Below, one piece after another: positions 16,379 to 24,614 of a stretch of DNA of 35,413 nt. The number at the start of each line of letters is the position of its first letter. Positions within the stretch are counted from its first letter, which is position 1. Under the pieces are notes generated by a model, which worked only from the letters and a program-made list of their open reading frames with translations, searched no databases and was not told the DNA's origin. This stretch comes from CAZGVV01 sp964529155 (GTDB lineage: Bacteria > Pseudomonadota > Alphaproteobacteria > Rickettsiales > SXRF01). The position numbers and the translations under genes are program-made. The stretch lies in the NCBI GenBank assembly GCA_964529155.1, contig CAZGVV010000013.1:1-35413 (forward strand), in the 5' to 3' direction.

Positions 16379-18337
16379 TTATTTATTGTGCGGAATTTTA
16401 CCACCCGTAGACCGCTCTAACCGTTTAATAAACGCCGCGCAGTGGCTGTCTTCTCCCAACCCTGGCTCAACAAACGCCAGCAACGCCCCAATCGGCGTAA
16501 GCAACGCCCCCAGTGCCGCTGCAATACCGCCACGCGCCGCCAGTGCCACAGGATCAACCCCGGCACGGATATGCTTAAGTGTTCCGCTCACAATAATCGG
16601 GGTACGGGCTGAAAGCGCCGAAGCTTCTTTGGGATAAGCGTTCAGTCGCAAATCCACCTGTTCATTTTTTAGATTTGCCGTACCTTCGCCGCGAATGGTA
16701 GTTACTTCGGTATCCGCCAGCAACGCACGCGTTTGCATCACCCCTGATTTCACCGAAAAATGCCCCACCACGCAATAAATCGGCACGGGCTTGTCGCTAT
16801 CCGTCAGCACCAGACCTGTCACACGGAATAAATCCAACCCCAATAATGCCAGCAACAAGCGGCTCAATTGGCCACCTTCCATGCCAACCCCAATTATGCC
16901 ATCTGCAGTTGCCAACATATCGTGCAGCGATTTTCCTGTGCCATGAAGCGATGCCCGGCCACCCAACAAGCCAGAACTTACATTCTCTTTGCCATATTTC
17001 GCTGCCAATGATGCAAACAGCCTGCTAAGGGCCAACCGCTGGAAATGGACCTCCGCATGGATTTTCGGCGGCGTCTCTCTGCCTTCTACCGTAATATCCG
17101 CCGTAATGTTTCCCTTGGCGATGCCAAATGACACAGGCTTTACTGTCAGCACGCCATCATTCAACGCCAGTTTCATATAAAAATCATCCAGCACATCCGG
17201 CGCTTTCACATGTTCTCCGTGAAATGTCACATCGGCATCCATCGCCATCATCCGCGAAATATCCAGCGGCACATCGGGAATCACGCGGTCATTATTCAGC
17301 GGTTTTTTATGTGCGCCGACAAAACCGGACAAGTCCTTCATGTCCAGATTTTGGGAGACGAAATCACCGGCGAAATAGGGTTGCTTATCATGGCTAGGTT
17401 TCCACACCACATCACCGCGCACATCGCTGCTGCCCATCACACCTTTAAAATCGTTAAAGTTCCAATTCTCCCTGTCATGAATAAGATGGCCCTCCACGTG
17501 ATACGGCGGTGTCGGCGGCAATGCGATGCCGGTAATAGGAAATAAATCCGCCGCATTCGCCCCCTTTAAATTTAGCACAACATCCAGAGCGTCTAACGTC
17601 ACGGGGTTTTGTACCGTGCCTTTTACATCCGCCTGCGTCGGCCCAATAACCAGATGAAGTGTGAATGGATAAGGCGTTGCAATTTCACGCAATTGCAGGA
17701 TCGATGCCCCGTTAAAATCCAGTGAAAATGGCTTCTTTTGGTAATTCCCTTTACCCGTAAGTGTAATCGCGCTTCCTGCTCCGGCTTCGCCTTCTATGGT
17801 TGAAATCTGCATCTGTGTATCAATATTCCGAGACGCATCACGGTAATGCAATTGCCCATCCGTAATCTGCAGCTCACCAATGACCGGCACGGTGAACCGA
17901 TGACTCGGCACCGATTGTTTCAGCACTTCCGCCTGCGGATTCTGTACGAAATCCCAATTAGCCGCCCCTTGCTCATTCTTTTCTAACATCAGGACGGGCC
18001 GGTCTACGATCAACTCCGGTAACACAATACGACCACGCAATAATTCCCAGGGCTGTATGGAAAACGAAATGCGATCTGCCTCAAACATCATCGGCGTATC
18101 ACTCCACTCTGCATTACCCACCCGAATATTACGTATGGTAATACGCGGCCTATGTGACCATAGATGCGCTTCTATTTTTCCTTCAAACGCCACATTGCGA
18201 CCGCTACGATGGGTAATAAACGTACCCACACCTGCACTAAAATAAGAGCTGCCAATATACACGCCAAGCAACACCACCGCCACACAAAGCGCGCCGATCA
18301 TACTTATAATAAGACGGATCGCTTTATGTTTTAACAC
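16379..18337 (-). CDS. AsmA-family inner-membrane protein
   Basis: 652-residue protein with one N-terminal membrane anchor (about residues 9-30, LIISMIGALCVAVVLLGVYI) and a large periplasmic part of beta-rich repeats, the layout of AsmA/bridge-like lipid transfer proteins. The N-terminal AsmA pattern is clear: FEGKIEAHLWSHRPRITIRNIRVGNAEWS, ISFSIQPWELLRGRIVLPELIVDRP. The C-terminal pattern is VVGHFSVKSGVMQTRALLADT, VDLRLNAYPKE and PIIVSGTLKHIRAGVDP. Relatives affect outer-membrane assembly and phospholipid transport between membranes. A 71-codon basic protein gene precedes it by 11 bases on the same strand and is probably co-transcribed. Confidence 0.88.
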   Translation of the reverse strand: MLKHKAIRLIISMIGALCVAVVLLGVYIGSSYFSAGVGTFITHRSGRNVAFEGKIEAHLWSHRPRITIRNIRVGNAEWSDTPMMFEADRISFSIQPWELLRGRIVLPELIVDRPVLMLEKNEQGAANWDFVQNPQAEVLKQSVPSHRFTVPVIGELQITDGQLHYRDASRNIDTQMQISTIEGEAGAGSAITLTGKGNYQKKPFSLDFNGASILQLREIATPYPFTLHLVIGPTQADVKGTVQNPVTLDALDVVLNLKGANAADLFPITGIALPPTPPYHVEGHLIHDRENWNFNDFKGVMGSSDVRGDVVWKPSHDKQPYFAGDFVSQNLDMKDLSGFVGAHKKPLNNDRVIPDVPLDISRMMAMDADVTFHGEHVKAPDVLDDFYMKLALNDGVLTVKPVSFGIAKGNITADITVEGRETPPKIHAEVHFQRLALSRLFASLAAKYGKENVSSGLLGGRASLHGTGKSLHDMLATADGIIGVGMEGGQLSRLLLALLGLDLFRVTGLVLTDSDKPVPIYCVVGHFSVKSGVMQTRALLADTEVTTIRGEGTANLKNEQVDLRLNAYPKEASALSARTPIIVSGTLKHIRAGVDPVALAARGGIAAALGALLTPIGALLAFVEPGLGEDSHCAAFIKRLERSTGGKIPHNK

Positions 18338-18348
18338 AGATTAAACCA

Positions 18349-18564
18349 TTAATGATGAGAACGCCCATGCGCAGGAGTGCATTCAATAAGCGTGAGATGC
18401 GCAGGGAGATTACGCACCATAAAATACGCCAAATTCCCCGATTCATATTCTACATGTTCAATTACAGCGCCAGAACAGGCGATCTGCTGCATATCAATGA
18501 TCATTGCCCGGTGTTTTGTTTTCCGCTTCTTACTGTACGTTTTTTTCGATTTTCCAAGTGACAT
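18349..18564 (-). CDS. Small basic protein of unknown function
   Basis: The start at 18564 is chosen because GGAAGGAAGG lies three bases upstream. The frame is open further upstream but without a comparable site. The 71-residue product has a strongly basic N-terminus (SLGKSKKTYSKKRKTKHRA), then a mixed region (MIIDMQQIACSGAVIEHVEY) and a His-rich end. No signal peptide or membrane segment is seen. It sits directly upstream of the AsmA-like gene and is probably translated from the same message. I do not recognise it; nucleic-acid or lipid-headgroup binding are guesses from charge only. Confidence 0.6.
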   Translation of the reverse strand: MSLGKSKKTYSKKRKTKHRAMIIDMQQIACSGAVIEHVEYESGNLAYFMVRNLPAHLTLIECTPAHGRSHH

Positions 18565-18835
18565 ATGCCTTCCTTCCAATAATATCGGCTCATAACATCG
18601 GCACAAAATCGCCCAGAAACATCCAGACGTTTTCGGTAAATCCGTGTTCATTTAAGCCAATGACTCATATATGTGAGGGGCTCCTGTATGTGGGGGCTCC
18701 TTTTTTCGTTCACTCACACTGGTCTTATCTGCATCAAAATTCCATTAGCATTGACCATAGCCAGCATAAAATGCCCATTGAGCAACACTTCATGCATCAC
18801 CGTAGCTTAGCCACTTAATCCAAAGATAAACCCAT

Positions 18836-18866
18836 AAAAAAAGCGGGCCGCTTCACCGCGGCCCGC
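18836..18866 (-). terminator. Strong intrinsic terminator of the small exported helical protein gene
   Basis: GCGGGCCGC (18843-18851) and GCGGCCCGC (18858-18866) form a perfect 9-bp GC stem with the loop TTCACC. On the minus strand it is followed by seven Us (A tract 18836-18842). It lies 19 bases past the stop codon at 18885 and should end that transcript. The region 18565-18835 between it and the small basic gene shows no gene, only a degenerate 17-bp tandem repeat at 18671-18701. Confidence 0.9.
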
Positions 18867-18884
18867 CCATTTGCATCATGCGAA

Positions 18885-19238
18885 TTAGTTATTGTTTTTA
18901 ACGTCAGTTTTCAGATTTTCCTGATGATGCTCCAAGATTTTTTCATCGGTATATTTTTCTGCTTTCTTTGCGCTGATCGTTGCGCTGTTTGCGCCGATCT
19001 TTACGCTTTCAGAAGCCTGGCGCAGGGTGTCGCCATTTTCTTTAGCAGCTTGTTTGTCTGCACGGTTCTGATCTAAAATCGCACGCTGCTTAGCCAATGC
19101 CTTGTTATCTTTGTGAATAGCCTTAACATCGGCATGCACGTCTTCTACATCTTCCTGCACTTCCGTTTTAGCAAAAACAGGCATAGCGGTAGAAGTTAAA
19201 AATGCACCAACAAGCGCCAGCATAAATAGTTTTTTCAT
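18885..19238 (-). CDS. Small exported helical protein of unknown function
   Basis: 117-residue product starting at MKKLFMLALVGAFLTSTAMP, where AGGA lies five bases upstream. An earlier ATG at 19250 would place that site inside the gene. The signal peptide probably ends at VFA-KTE. The mature protein is highly charged, rich in Lys, Asp, Glu and Ala, and predicted helical or coiled (VHADVKAIHKDNKALAKQR, HHQENLKTDVKNNN). It has no cysteine or recognisable motif. It follows a 25-codon membrane peptide gene with 36 bases between and ends in a strong terminator. The composition recalls periplasmic stress-protective helical proteins, but the family is not recognised. Confidence 0.7.
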   Translation of the reverse strand: MKKLFMLALVGAFLTSTAMPVFAKTEVQEDVEDVHADVKAIHKDNKALAKQRAILDQNRADKQAAKENGDTLRQASESVKIGANSATISAKKAEKYTDEKILEHHQENLKTDVKNNN

Positions 19239-19274
19239 AGCAATCCTCATGAAATAAAATGTTAAAATGAAAAC

Positions 19275-19352
19275 TTAAATTACGTGGAAGAGATATAGTA
19301 AAATAATGACAGGAATAGGAACCCCTACCAACCACAATGCAATACCACGCAT
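19275..19352 (-). CDS. 25-residue single-pass membrane peptide
   Basis: A very short reading frame with strong translation signals: GGAGGAG lies nine bases upstream of the ATG. The product begins MRGIALWLVGVP, carries IPVIILLYLF and ends HVI. It is almost entirely hydrophobic with one N-terminal arginine, the layout of a one-pass membrane peptide. A TATAAT box lies about 30 bases upstream on the same strand. Tiny proteins with a similar WL-GVPIP-IILL pattern are, to my memory, widespread in proteobacteria but not characterised. It probably shares a transcript with the exported helical protein downstream. Confidence 0.65.
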   Translation of the reverse strand: MRGIALWLVGVPIPVIILLYLFHVI

Positions 19353-19615
19353 AAAAGAATCTCCTCCGAAAGTAATTCGTTATTATAAAACAGGTTAGCA
19401 AACACCGCACTTCAGCACAGGCATTCACTGCGGCTACTAATTCTTCTTAACCGGCGCATGCATAAAGAGGCCATATGTAAAATATTCGCCTCTATAGAAT
19501 CACTATAAGCGGTCTTTTTATGGACAATTTATATGCAGCATTTTTCTACTGAGTGAGAACTTATAAAGCGCCTGCCATGCTTGAATACATGTTTTCATGT
19601 GTGAGGAGGCAAACA

Positions 19616-20202
19616 ATGACCCAGATTCCAACTGATACTTATATCCCAACTGCTTACCCACGCAGCAATGGGCAACATATCCTTATTTTAACGGCGAATG
19701 ACACGCAGGATCTGGAATTCTTTTATCCCTATTATCGATTTATTGAAGAAGGCTTTCAGGTAGACGTTGTAACTCCGAAAGGTGGTGCATTTAAAGGCAA
19801 GCAAGGCATGGGCCTGCAGAACACGCTGGCCATTACGGATGTGGACCCAGCGGCGTATCAGTTGCTGTATATTCCCGGCGGCAACGCCCCGGCGGAATTG
19901 AAGAAGAATGCGGAAGCACTGCAACTCATACGCCAATTCGCCGGCTCTGGAAAGCCAATNNNNNNNNNNATGGCCCACAAATCCTTGCTGCCGCTGGCGT
20001 CATGCAAGGCCGCCGTATCGCAGCTTGGCCAGAAGTGGAGAAAGAGGTTAAACTGGCAGGCGCAATGTTTGTGGATGAGCCCACCGTAGTAGATGAGCAA
20101 TTTATCACCGCGCGCTGGCCGGGAGATTTACCTTCCCACATTGCCCACACACTGCAAGCCTTGCGCAATTCAACCCAACAAACCCAACGATCAGTCGCTT
20201 AA
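19616..20202 (+). CDS. DJ-1/PfpI family protein, interrupted by an assembly gap
   Basis: Member of the DJ-1/PfpI class I glutamine-amidotransferase-like superfamily (proteases, glyoxalases or deglycases, stress chaperones). The start at 19616 is set by GAGGAGG six bases upstream. The first part reads HILILTANDTQDLEFFYPYY, VDVVTPKGG and LLYIPGGNAPAELKKN, then ten Ns, then in another frame GPQILAAAGVMQGRR, EVEKEVKLAG-like region and DEQFITARWPGD. The junction GKPI-gap-(H)GPQ matches the family stretch GKPIAAICHGPQ, so the gap hides the nucleophile cysteine. Fourteen true bases would restore the frame; the shift is then a scaffold artefact and the gene is intact (about 196 residues). A 62-codon gene follows. 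Confidence 0.85.
19960..19969. other. Assembly gap (10 N) in the PfpI gene
   Basis: Ten Ns. The flanking frames differ. Placing the conserved AAIC-H of the family in the gap needs 14 bases, so the N run seems to be a placeholder, not a measured length. Confidence 0.9.
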
Positions 20203-20223
20203 TCATTTTTGACAGGAGAGGTT

Positions 20224-20412
20224 ATGAATACATTATCTGCAGGCGGCAATCCCGATACCAATCAGCCCATTGAAACTGTGAACATTCCTGAGCATGAAGG
20301 CATAGAAAATCTGCCCGGCCAAAATGCAGAAGAAAAAGGCTCATCCTCTATTACCGAAGTACCGCCAACCAACATACCACAAAAAATTATTCCAGAAAAA
20401 ACGGTGCACTAG
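20224..20412 (+). CDS. Small, probably disordered protein
   Basis: 62-residue product starting at the ATG at 20224, three bases after AGGAGAGG. It is rich in Pro, Asn, Glu, Gly and Ser (GGNPDTNQPIETVNIPEH, PPTNIPQKIIPEK) with no hydrophobic segment, so it is likely unstructured and cytoplasmic. It follows the PfpI gene by 21 bases and ends before a strong hairpin, so both are probably one transcript. I do not recognise it. Confidence 0.6.
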   Translation: MNTLSAGGNPDTNQPIETVNIPEHEGIENLPGQNAEEKGSSSITEVPPTNIPQKIIPEKTVH

Positions 20413-20424
20413 ACAGATGAATCC

Positions 20425-20465
20425 ATGCATAAAAAATCGGGCTATAGTCTCGATTTTTTATGCAT
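20425..20465. terminator. Long-stem terminator hairpin
   Basis: ATGCATAAAAAATCG (20425-20439) and CGATTTTTTATGCAT (20451-20465) are exact reverse complements: a perfect 15-bp stem with an 11-base loop. The A and T runs lie in the stem, so it can work as an intrinsic terminator in either direction. It closes the PfpI/62-codon transcript and separates it from the kinase cluster. Confidence 0.75.
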
Positions 20466-20554
20466 TTCAAACATTCCTTATAGCTTTTTTATGCGCGATT
20501 AATTTACTTTAACTCACTGTAAAAAGTGATTTTTTAAAGATTAGCGTCATAAAA

Positions 20555-22375
20555 ATGCCCTCTAATCGTATACTTCCCCACCGTTATTTGCTTATCATTT
20601 TTTTCTTAACTGCGCTGCTGTTTGCCGCGTTTACGATGGTACTTTATAAACAAGCAACATCGCGTGATGCATATACGGATTGGACCATTCATTCCTATGA
20701 AGTACTCCGCCAATCCCGCCTTATTACTAATAATCTGCTCGATATGGAAACAGGCCAGCGCGGGTATTTACTCACACATGCGAAAGAATTTCTTACCCCC
20801 TACAACCGCGCCATCCGCACGATGCCCATTCCCATCAGTCGCCTGCAGCTTCTGCTTTTGGATAATCCGCAGCAAGTTGTTGCGCTTGGAATTATTAGCC
20901 AGAAAATCCAGCTTTTAATCCAGATTTTTAAATCCCAGATCGCGCAGGTTCAAAATCCTACTGGCGAAACGCTGCGTATTACCGAGTTACAACGCTCACG
21001 TATATTAATGGACGAAATCCGCCAATCTCTAGACCAATTTGCTTTTGTGGAGCAAAACCTGCTGACTACCCGCAGCATCATCGCACGCCAGGAACAGCGA
21101 GAATATTTTTCGGTATTGATGATCGGCGCTTGCCTTGGCATTGGCGGTTTACTGATTGCCACTCTTGTTATCCTCGGCCTGATCGCCCGTAATCGCAAAG
21201 CGGAGGCAGCGCTGGAACAGACCCGCGAAACATATGAAATGCTGCTCGAAAATTTAAATGACGGCATGTACGACTACCGCCCACTCACTGGCAAAATCAC
21301 CTATTCCATTTCTTATCTGCGCATGCTGGGTTACAAATCCGATGAAATAGAAAAATCTGTAGCAGCACTTAGCGAGCTTATTCATCCTGAAGACTACAAA
21401 ATAGCGCACGATACTTTTCAAAAATACGCAAACCATGAAATACCTGCCTATAATGTAACATTCCGCATGCGCCATAAAAATGGCCAATGGCGCTGGGTAC
21501 TATCCCGTGGCGTCGGTTCGTGGAACAAAAAAGATGAATTGGTACGCCTACTTGGGCTCCACACAGACATTACCGGACAAAAGCAACATGAGGAAGAATT
21601 GCGACAGCTTAATGCGGATTTAGAAAATTTTATCTACATCACCTCCCACGATTTACGCGCTCCCCTCGTGAATATCAAAGGCTTCGCCGGTGAAATACAT
21701 CTCTCTTTGGAAGAATCCATGTCCCTGCTTAGCCAGGCAATTACCGCACTTCCCGCCGAAGCACAGTCCAAAATCACAACAATCTTTACCCAAGACATCC
21801 CGGAAGCGCTGAGCTTCATCAAATCCGGCGTGGAGCGTATGGATATGCTAACCATAGCCCTGCTTGACCTCTCGCGCATTGGTCGCCGCGAATTTAATTA
21901 CACGGAAGTAGATACCAACGCCTTGGTCACACGCTGCCTAAACAGCCTTGCCTATGACATCACCACTAAAGACATAGAAATATCCCTTAAATCCCTGCCG
22001 GAAATCGTATGCGACCCCATGGCACTGGAACAGATTTTCGGCAATTTATTAGATAATGCCATTAAATACCTCCACCCTGACCGCAAAGGCATCATCACCG
22101 TTTCCGCCTACCAATTACCCTGGGAAACCCAGTTCAGTATTAAAGACAATGGCCGCGGCATTGCCGAAAAAGACTTCACCCGCATATTCGATATTTTTCG
22201 CCGCGCCGGTAATGCCGGTGACGTCCGCGGCATTGGTATGGGCATGGCATTTGTCAAAACGCTTATCCGCCGATGCGGAGGGAAAATATGGTTCGAATCA
22301 ACATTAAACGAAGGCAGTAGCTTTCACTTCTCGATCCCCACCAAATCCATCCATAGTTTCAACCCCTTAATGTAA
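20555..22375 (+). CDS. CHASE3-PAS sensor histidine kinase
   Basis: 606-residue inner-membrane sensor kinase. Membrane segment 1 is about 11-31 and segment 2 about 186-211. Between them lies a CHASE3-like periplasmic helical domain (LLDMETGQRGYLLTHAKEFL, 61-80, is the CHASE3 signature). A PAS fold follows (about 225-345: LIHPEDY, RHKNGQWRWVLSRG, HTDITGQK), then HisKA with phospho-His365 in YITSHDLRAPLVN and HATPase with the N box NLLDNAIKY (497-505), G1 DNGRG (531-535) and G2 GIGMGM (559-564). A long insert after H365 separates the two helices, as in phytochrome-type kinases. A stand-alone receiver follows 10 bases downstream, the likely partner. No clear ribosome site is seen. A TCACT-N6-AGTGA dyad lies upstream at 20514-20529. 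Confidence 0.92.
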   Translation: MPSNRILPHRYLLIIFFLTALLFAAFTMVLYKQATSRDAYTDWTIHSYEVLRQSRLITNNLLDMETGQRGYLLTHAKEFLTPYNRAIRTMPIPISRLQLLLLDNPQQVVALGIISQKIQLLIQIFKSQIAQVQNPTGETLRITELQRSRILMDEIRQSLDQFAFVEQNLLTTRSIIARQEQREYFSVLMIGACLGIGGLLIATLVILGLIARNRKAEAALEQTRETYEMLLENLNDGMYDYRPLTGKITYSISYLRMLGYKSDEIEKSVAALSELIHPEDYKIAHDTFQKYANHEIPAYNVTFRMRHKNGQWRWVLSRGVGSWNKKDELVRLLGLHTDITGQKQHEEELRQLNADLENFIYITSHDLRAPLVNIKGFAGEIHLSLEESMSLLSQAITALPAEAQSKITTIFTQDIPEALSFIKSGVERMDMLTIALLDLSRIGRREFNYTEVDTNALVTRCLNSLAYDITTKDIEISLKSLPEIVCDPMALEQIFGNLLDNAIKYLHPDRKGIITVSAYQLPWETQFSIKDNGRGIAEKDFTRIFDIFRRAGNAGDVRGIGMGMAFVKTLIRRCGGKIWFESTLNEGSSFHFSIPTKSIHSFNPLM

Positions 22376-22385
22376 AAGCGCAGCC

Positions 22386-22820
22386 ATGACAGCCAATCAG
22401 AGCATCACCCTCATCATGGTCGAAGACGACCCCGGACATGCCCGGCTCATCGAAAAAAACCTGCGACGTGCCGGTATTTCTAATCAGATGATCTGTCTGG
22501 ATAATGGCCGTAAAGCCCTCGATTATTTCGCAGGCGACTATGCTGAACGCCACGACCAGTCATTGATATTGCTGGATTTAAACCTACCCGAAATAGATGG
22601 CTACGAAGTCCTTCGTACATTGAAGAGCACACCGGCCACTCGTAACATCCCCATCATCGTCCTCACCACCACCGATAACCCACGTGAGATTGATCGTTGC
22701 TATGAACTCGGGTGCAATGTTTACATCACCAAGCCAGTGGAATACGAAAATTTTTCCGATGCCATCCGCAAACTCGGTCTTATGCTTTCCGTTGTTAAAA
22801 TACCGGGGGGAAAATCATGA
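22386..22820 (+). CDS. Stand-alone receiver (Rcp1-like response regulator)
   Basis: 144-residue single-domain response regulator with no output domain. The acidic pocket is VEDD (12-15), the phosphoacceptor D64 lies in LLDLNLPE, the switch Thr in VLTTTD, and the conserved Lys116 in YITKPVEY. The long beta4-alpha4 pattern (RNIPIIVLTTTDNPREIDRCY) is typical of receivers that pair with phytochrome-type kinases, such as cyanobacterial Rcp1. It lies between two kinases: 10 bases after the CHASE3 kinase and overlapping the hybrid kinase by four bases (ATGA). It may pass phosphate to another protein or act as a sink. Confidence 0.92.
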   Translation: MTANQSITLIMVEDDPGHARLIEKNLRRAGISNQMICLDNGRKALDYFAGDYAERHDQSLILLDLNLPEIDGYEVLRTLKSTPATRNIPIIVLTTTDNPREIDRCYELGCNVYITKPVEYENFSDAIRKLGLMLSVVKIPGGKS

Positions 22821-24421
22821 CATTCGCTCACGCCCAAGTGCCGCAACCAGCACACGACTTTCGTTCACTGCTCTATATCGAAGATGATGACGGCTTAGCT
22901 CGCCTCCTGCAAAAACGCATGCAGCGCGTAGGCTATGAAATCACTGTTGCCTCCAGCGCCGAAACTGGACTGCTTTTACTCAAAGAACATGTATTTGACC
23001 TCATCTTGCTCGATTATTATCTCCCCGGCATGAATGGCCTGGAACTGTTGGAGCGCATTAGCCAGATGCCAGCCTGCCCGCCGGTTATCATCCTCACCTC
23101 TAGCGGTGATGAGCGCGTGGCGCTCTCTGCCCTTGAAAAAGGTGCCGCTGATTACGCGGTCAAGGACAGCGCGCAACTCTACCTCGATCTTCTTCCCGCT
23201 ATTATGCAAGCCGCCTATACCAAAGAACGACTTGCACGGGAAAATGAACAACAACGCCGTGAGCTTGCCGCAGCAAAAGAAAAGGCAGAAGCCGCTAATA
23301 TCGCAAAAAGCGAATTTCTCGCTACCATGAGTCACGAAATCCGCACGCCGATGAATGCCGTAGTCGGCCTCGCTTCGCTATTGAAAGATACCCCCCTTAA
23401 CGACAAGCAAAAAGATATGGTGCAAACCCTTCGCACCCACGCCACCATATTGCTCAAACTTATCAATGATTTACTGGATTTAAGTCGCATCGAAGCCGGG
23501 CAGATTGAGCTGGAAACACAACCTTTTGTTATGTCGGAAATTCTCGAGGCAATGGCCTCCATGTTTAACATGCTCGCTAACCAGAAAAATATCGCCCTTA
23601 CCTTTCATGACCACACAAAAGACCAGGCATTCCTGGGTGATCCCACACGCATTCAGCAAATTATCATCAACCTCGTCGGCAATGCCCTTAAGTTCACCCA
23701 GAAAGGTAGCGTAGACGTAGAAGCAAACTGTATCTCACTGGCCAATAATATCGCAGAAATACATATCATCGTACGTGATACAGGCATTGGCATTGCATCG
23801 GAAAAACTAGAGCATATTTTTGAAAAATTTGTCCAAGCGGACCAAAGCATCACAAGGCGTTATGGTGGCTCCGGGTTGGGCCTGACCATTAGCCAACGCT
23901 TGAGCCGTTTAATGAACGGTGAAATTACCGCAGAAAGCACGGAGAATCAGGGTACAATTTTTACCGCTACCTGGCGGCTTCCCTTCCATAAACCACTACA
24001 TGCCATTCATACTGCGGATACTCCGTCCGTCACCCTTCTCGGCAATGGCCGAATTCTCGTAGTGGAAGATTACTCCGCCAATGTCATGGTCGCCACCATG
24101 ATGCTGGAACATTTAGGCTATGCCGTAGATGTTGCTAATAACGGCCAGCAAGCCATCGACAAAGTAAATGCAGCAGCTGAACCATACGCCGCTATTTTAA
24201 TGGACGTTCAAATGAATGACATGGACGGTTATGAAACCACCCAACACATCCGCACAATTGAAAAAACAAAAAAATTCACGCATTACATCATCGGTGTCAC
24301 AGCACATGCCCTCGCCGGAGATCGTGAACGCTGCATTCAGTCCGGAATGGACGACTACATGAGCAAACCCATCCACCCAACACTCTTAGCCAGTAAGCTG
24401 TCTGACCAAGACGACAAATAA
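22817..24421 (+). CDS. Hybrid histidine kinase, REC-HisKA-HATPase-REC
   Basis: 534-residue cytoplasmic protein. It has an N-terminal receiver (D66 in LILLDYYLPG, K116 in YAVKDS), a charged helical linker (135-165), HisKA with H173 in FLATMSHEIRTPMNAVVG, and HATPase with N box NLVGNALKF (285-293), G1 DTGIGIA (321-327) and G2 GGSGLGL (350-356). A C-terminal receiver follows (D463 in ILMDVQMNDMDGYE, K517 in MSKPIHP). There is no membrane segment and no Hpt domain, so its second receiver needs an Hpt protein or a partner encoded elsewhere. It is translationally coupled to the stand-alone receiver. Confidence 0.94.
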   Translation: MTFAHAQVPQPAHDFRSLLYIEDDDGLARLLQKRMQRVGYEITVASSAETGLLLLKEHVFDLILLDYYLPGMNGLELLERISQMPACPPVIILTSSGDERVALSALEKGAADYAVKDSAQLYLDLLPAIMQAAYTKERLARENEQQRRELAAAKEKAEAANIAKSEFLATMSHEIRTPMNAVVGLASLLKDTPLNDKQKDMVQTLRTHATILLKLINDLLDLSRIEAGQIELETQPFVMSEILEAMASMFNMLANQKNIALTFHDHTKDQAFLGDPTRIQQIIINLVGNALKFTQKGSVDVEANCISLANNIAEIHIIVRDTGIGIASEKLEHIFEKFVQADQSITRRYGGSGLGLTISQRLSRLMNGEITAESTENQGTIFTATWRLPFHKPLHAIHTADTPSVTLLGNGRILVVEDYSANVMVATMMLEHLGYAVDVANNGQQAIDKVNAAAEPYAAILMDVQMNDMDGYETTQHIRTIEKTKKFTHYIIGVTAHALAGDRERCIQSGMDDYMSKPIHPTLLASKLSDQDDK

Positions 24422-24517
24422 TATATTGAAACAGCTCAATTATTACCGATTTTTTATATCTTTCCCACGCATCCCTTACAGCCTATTTAGCACAACCACG
24501 GCAGACTTAATCATACC

Positions 24518-24564
24518 TGCATTAAAACTTCAGGAAAAAGCTGTAATTAGTTGATTTTAATGCA
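24518..24564. promoter_or_regulatory. 10-bp perfect inverted repeat upstream of the soluble kinase
   Basis: TGCATTAAAA (24518-24527) and TTTTAATGCA (24555-24564) are exact reverse complements, 27 bases apart, in an AT-rich gap 24422-24614. It may be an operator for a dimeric regulator acting by looping, or a loose terminator after the hybrid kinase. TTGATT overlaps the right arm and could be a -35 box. I see no other gene in the gap. Confidence 0.35.
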
Positions 24565-24614
24565 ATAATTATAATTATGCTATTAATTTTTGTATAAAAA
24601 TCTTGTGCGTAATT

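Noticed and set aside
18671..18701. Tandem repeat ATGTGAGGGGCTCCT / ATGTGGGGGCTCCT followed by Ts, considered as a terminator
   Set aside because: The copies are in direct orientation and do not form a stem. It is only a 17-bp-period degenerate duplication.
19168..19428. An 86-codon minus-strand frame over the small membrane peptide
   Set aside because: The product is Cys/Tyr/Phe-rich without a ribosome site. The 25-codon frame and the exported-protein gene in the other frame have strong sites.
19553..20089. Truncated PfpI product ending shortly after the N run
   Set aside because: Downstream family sequence continues in another frame, so the early end is produced by the placeholder gap length.
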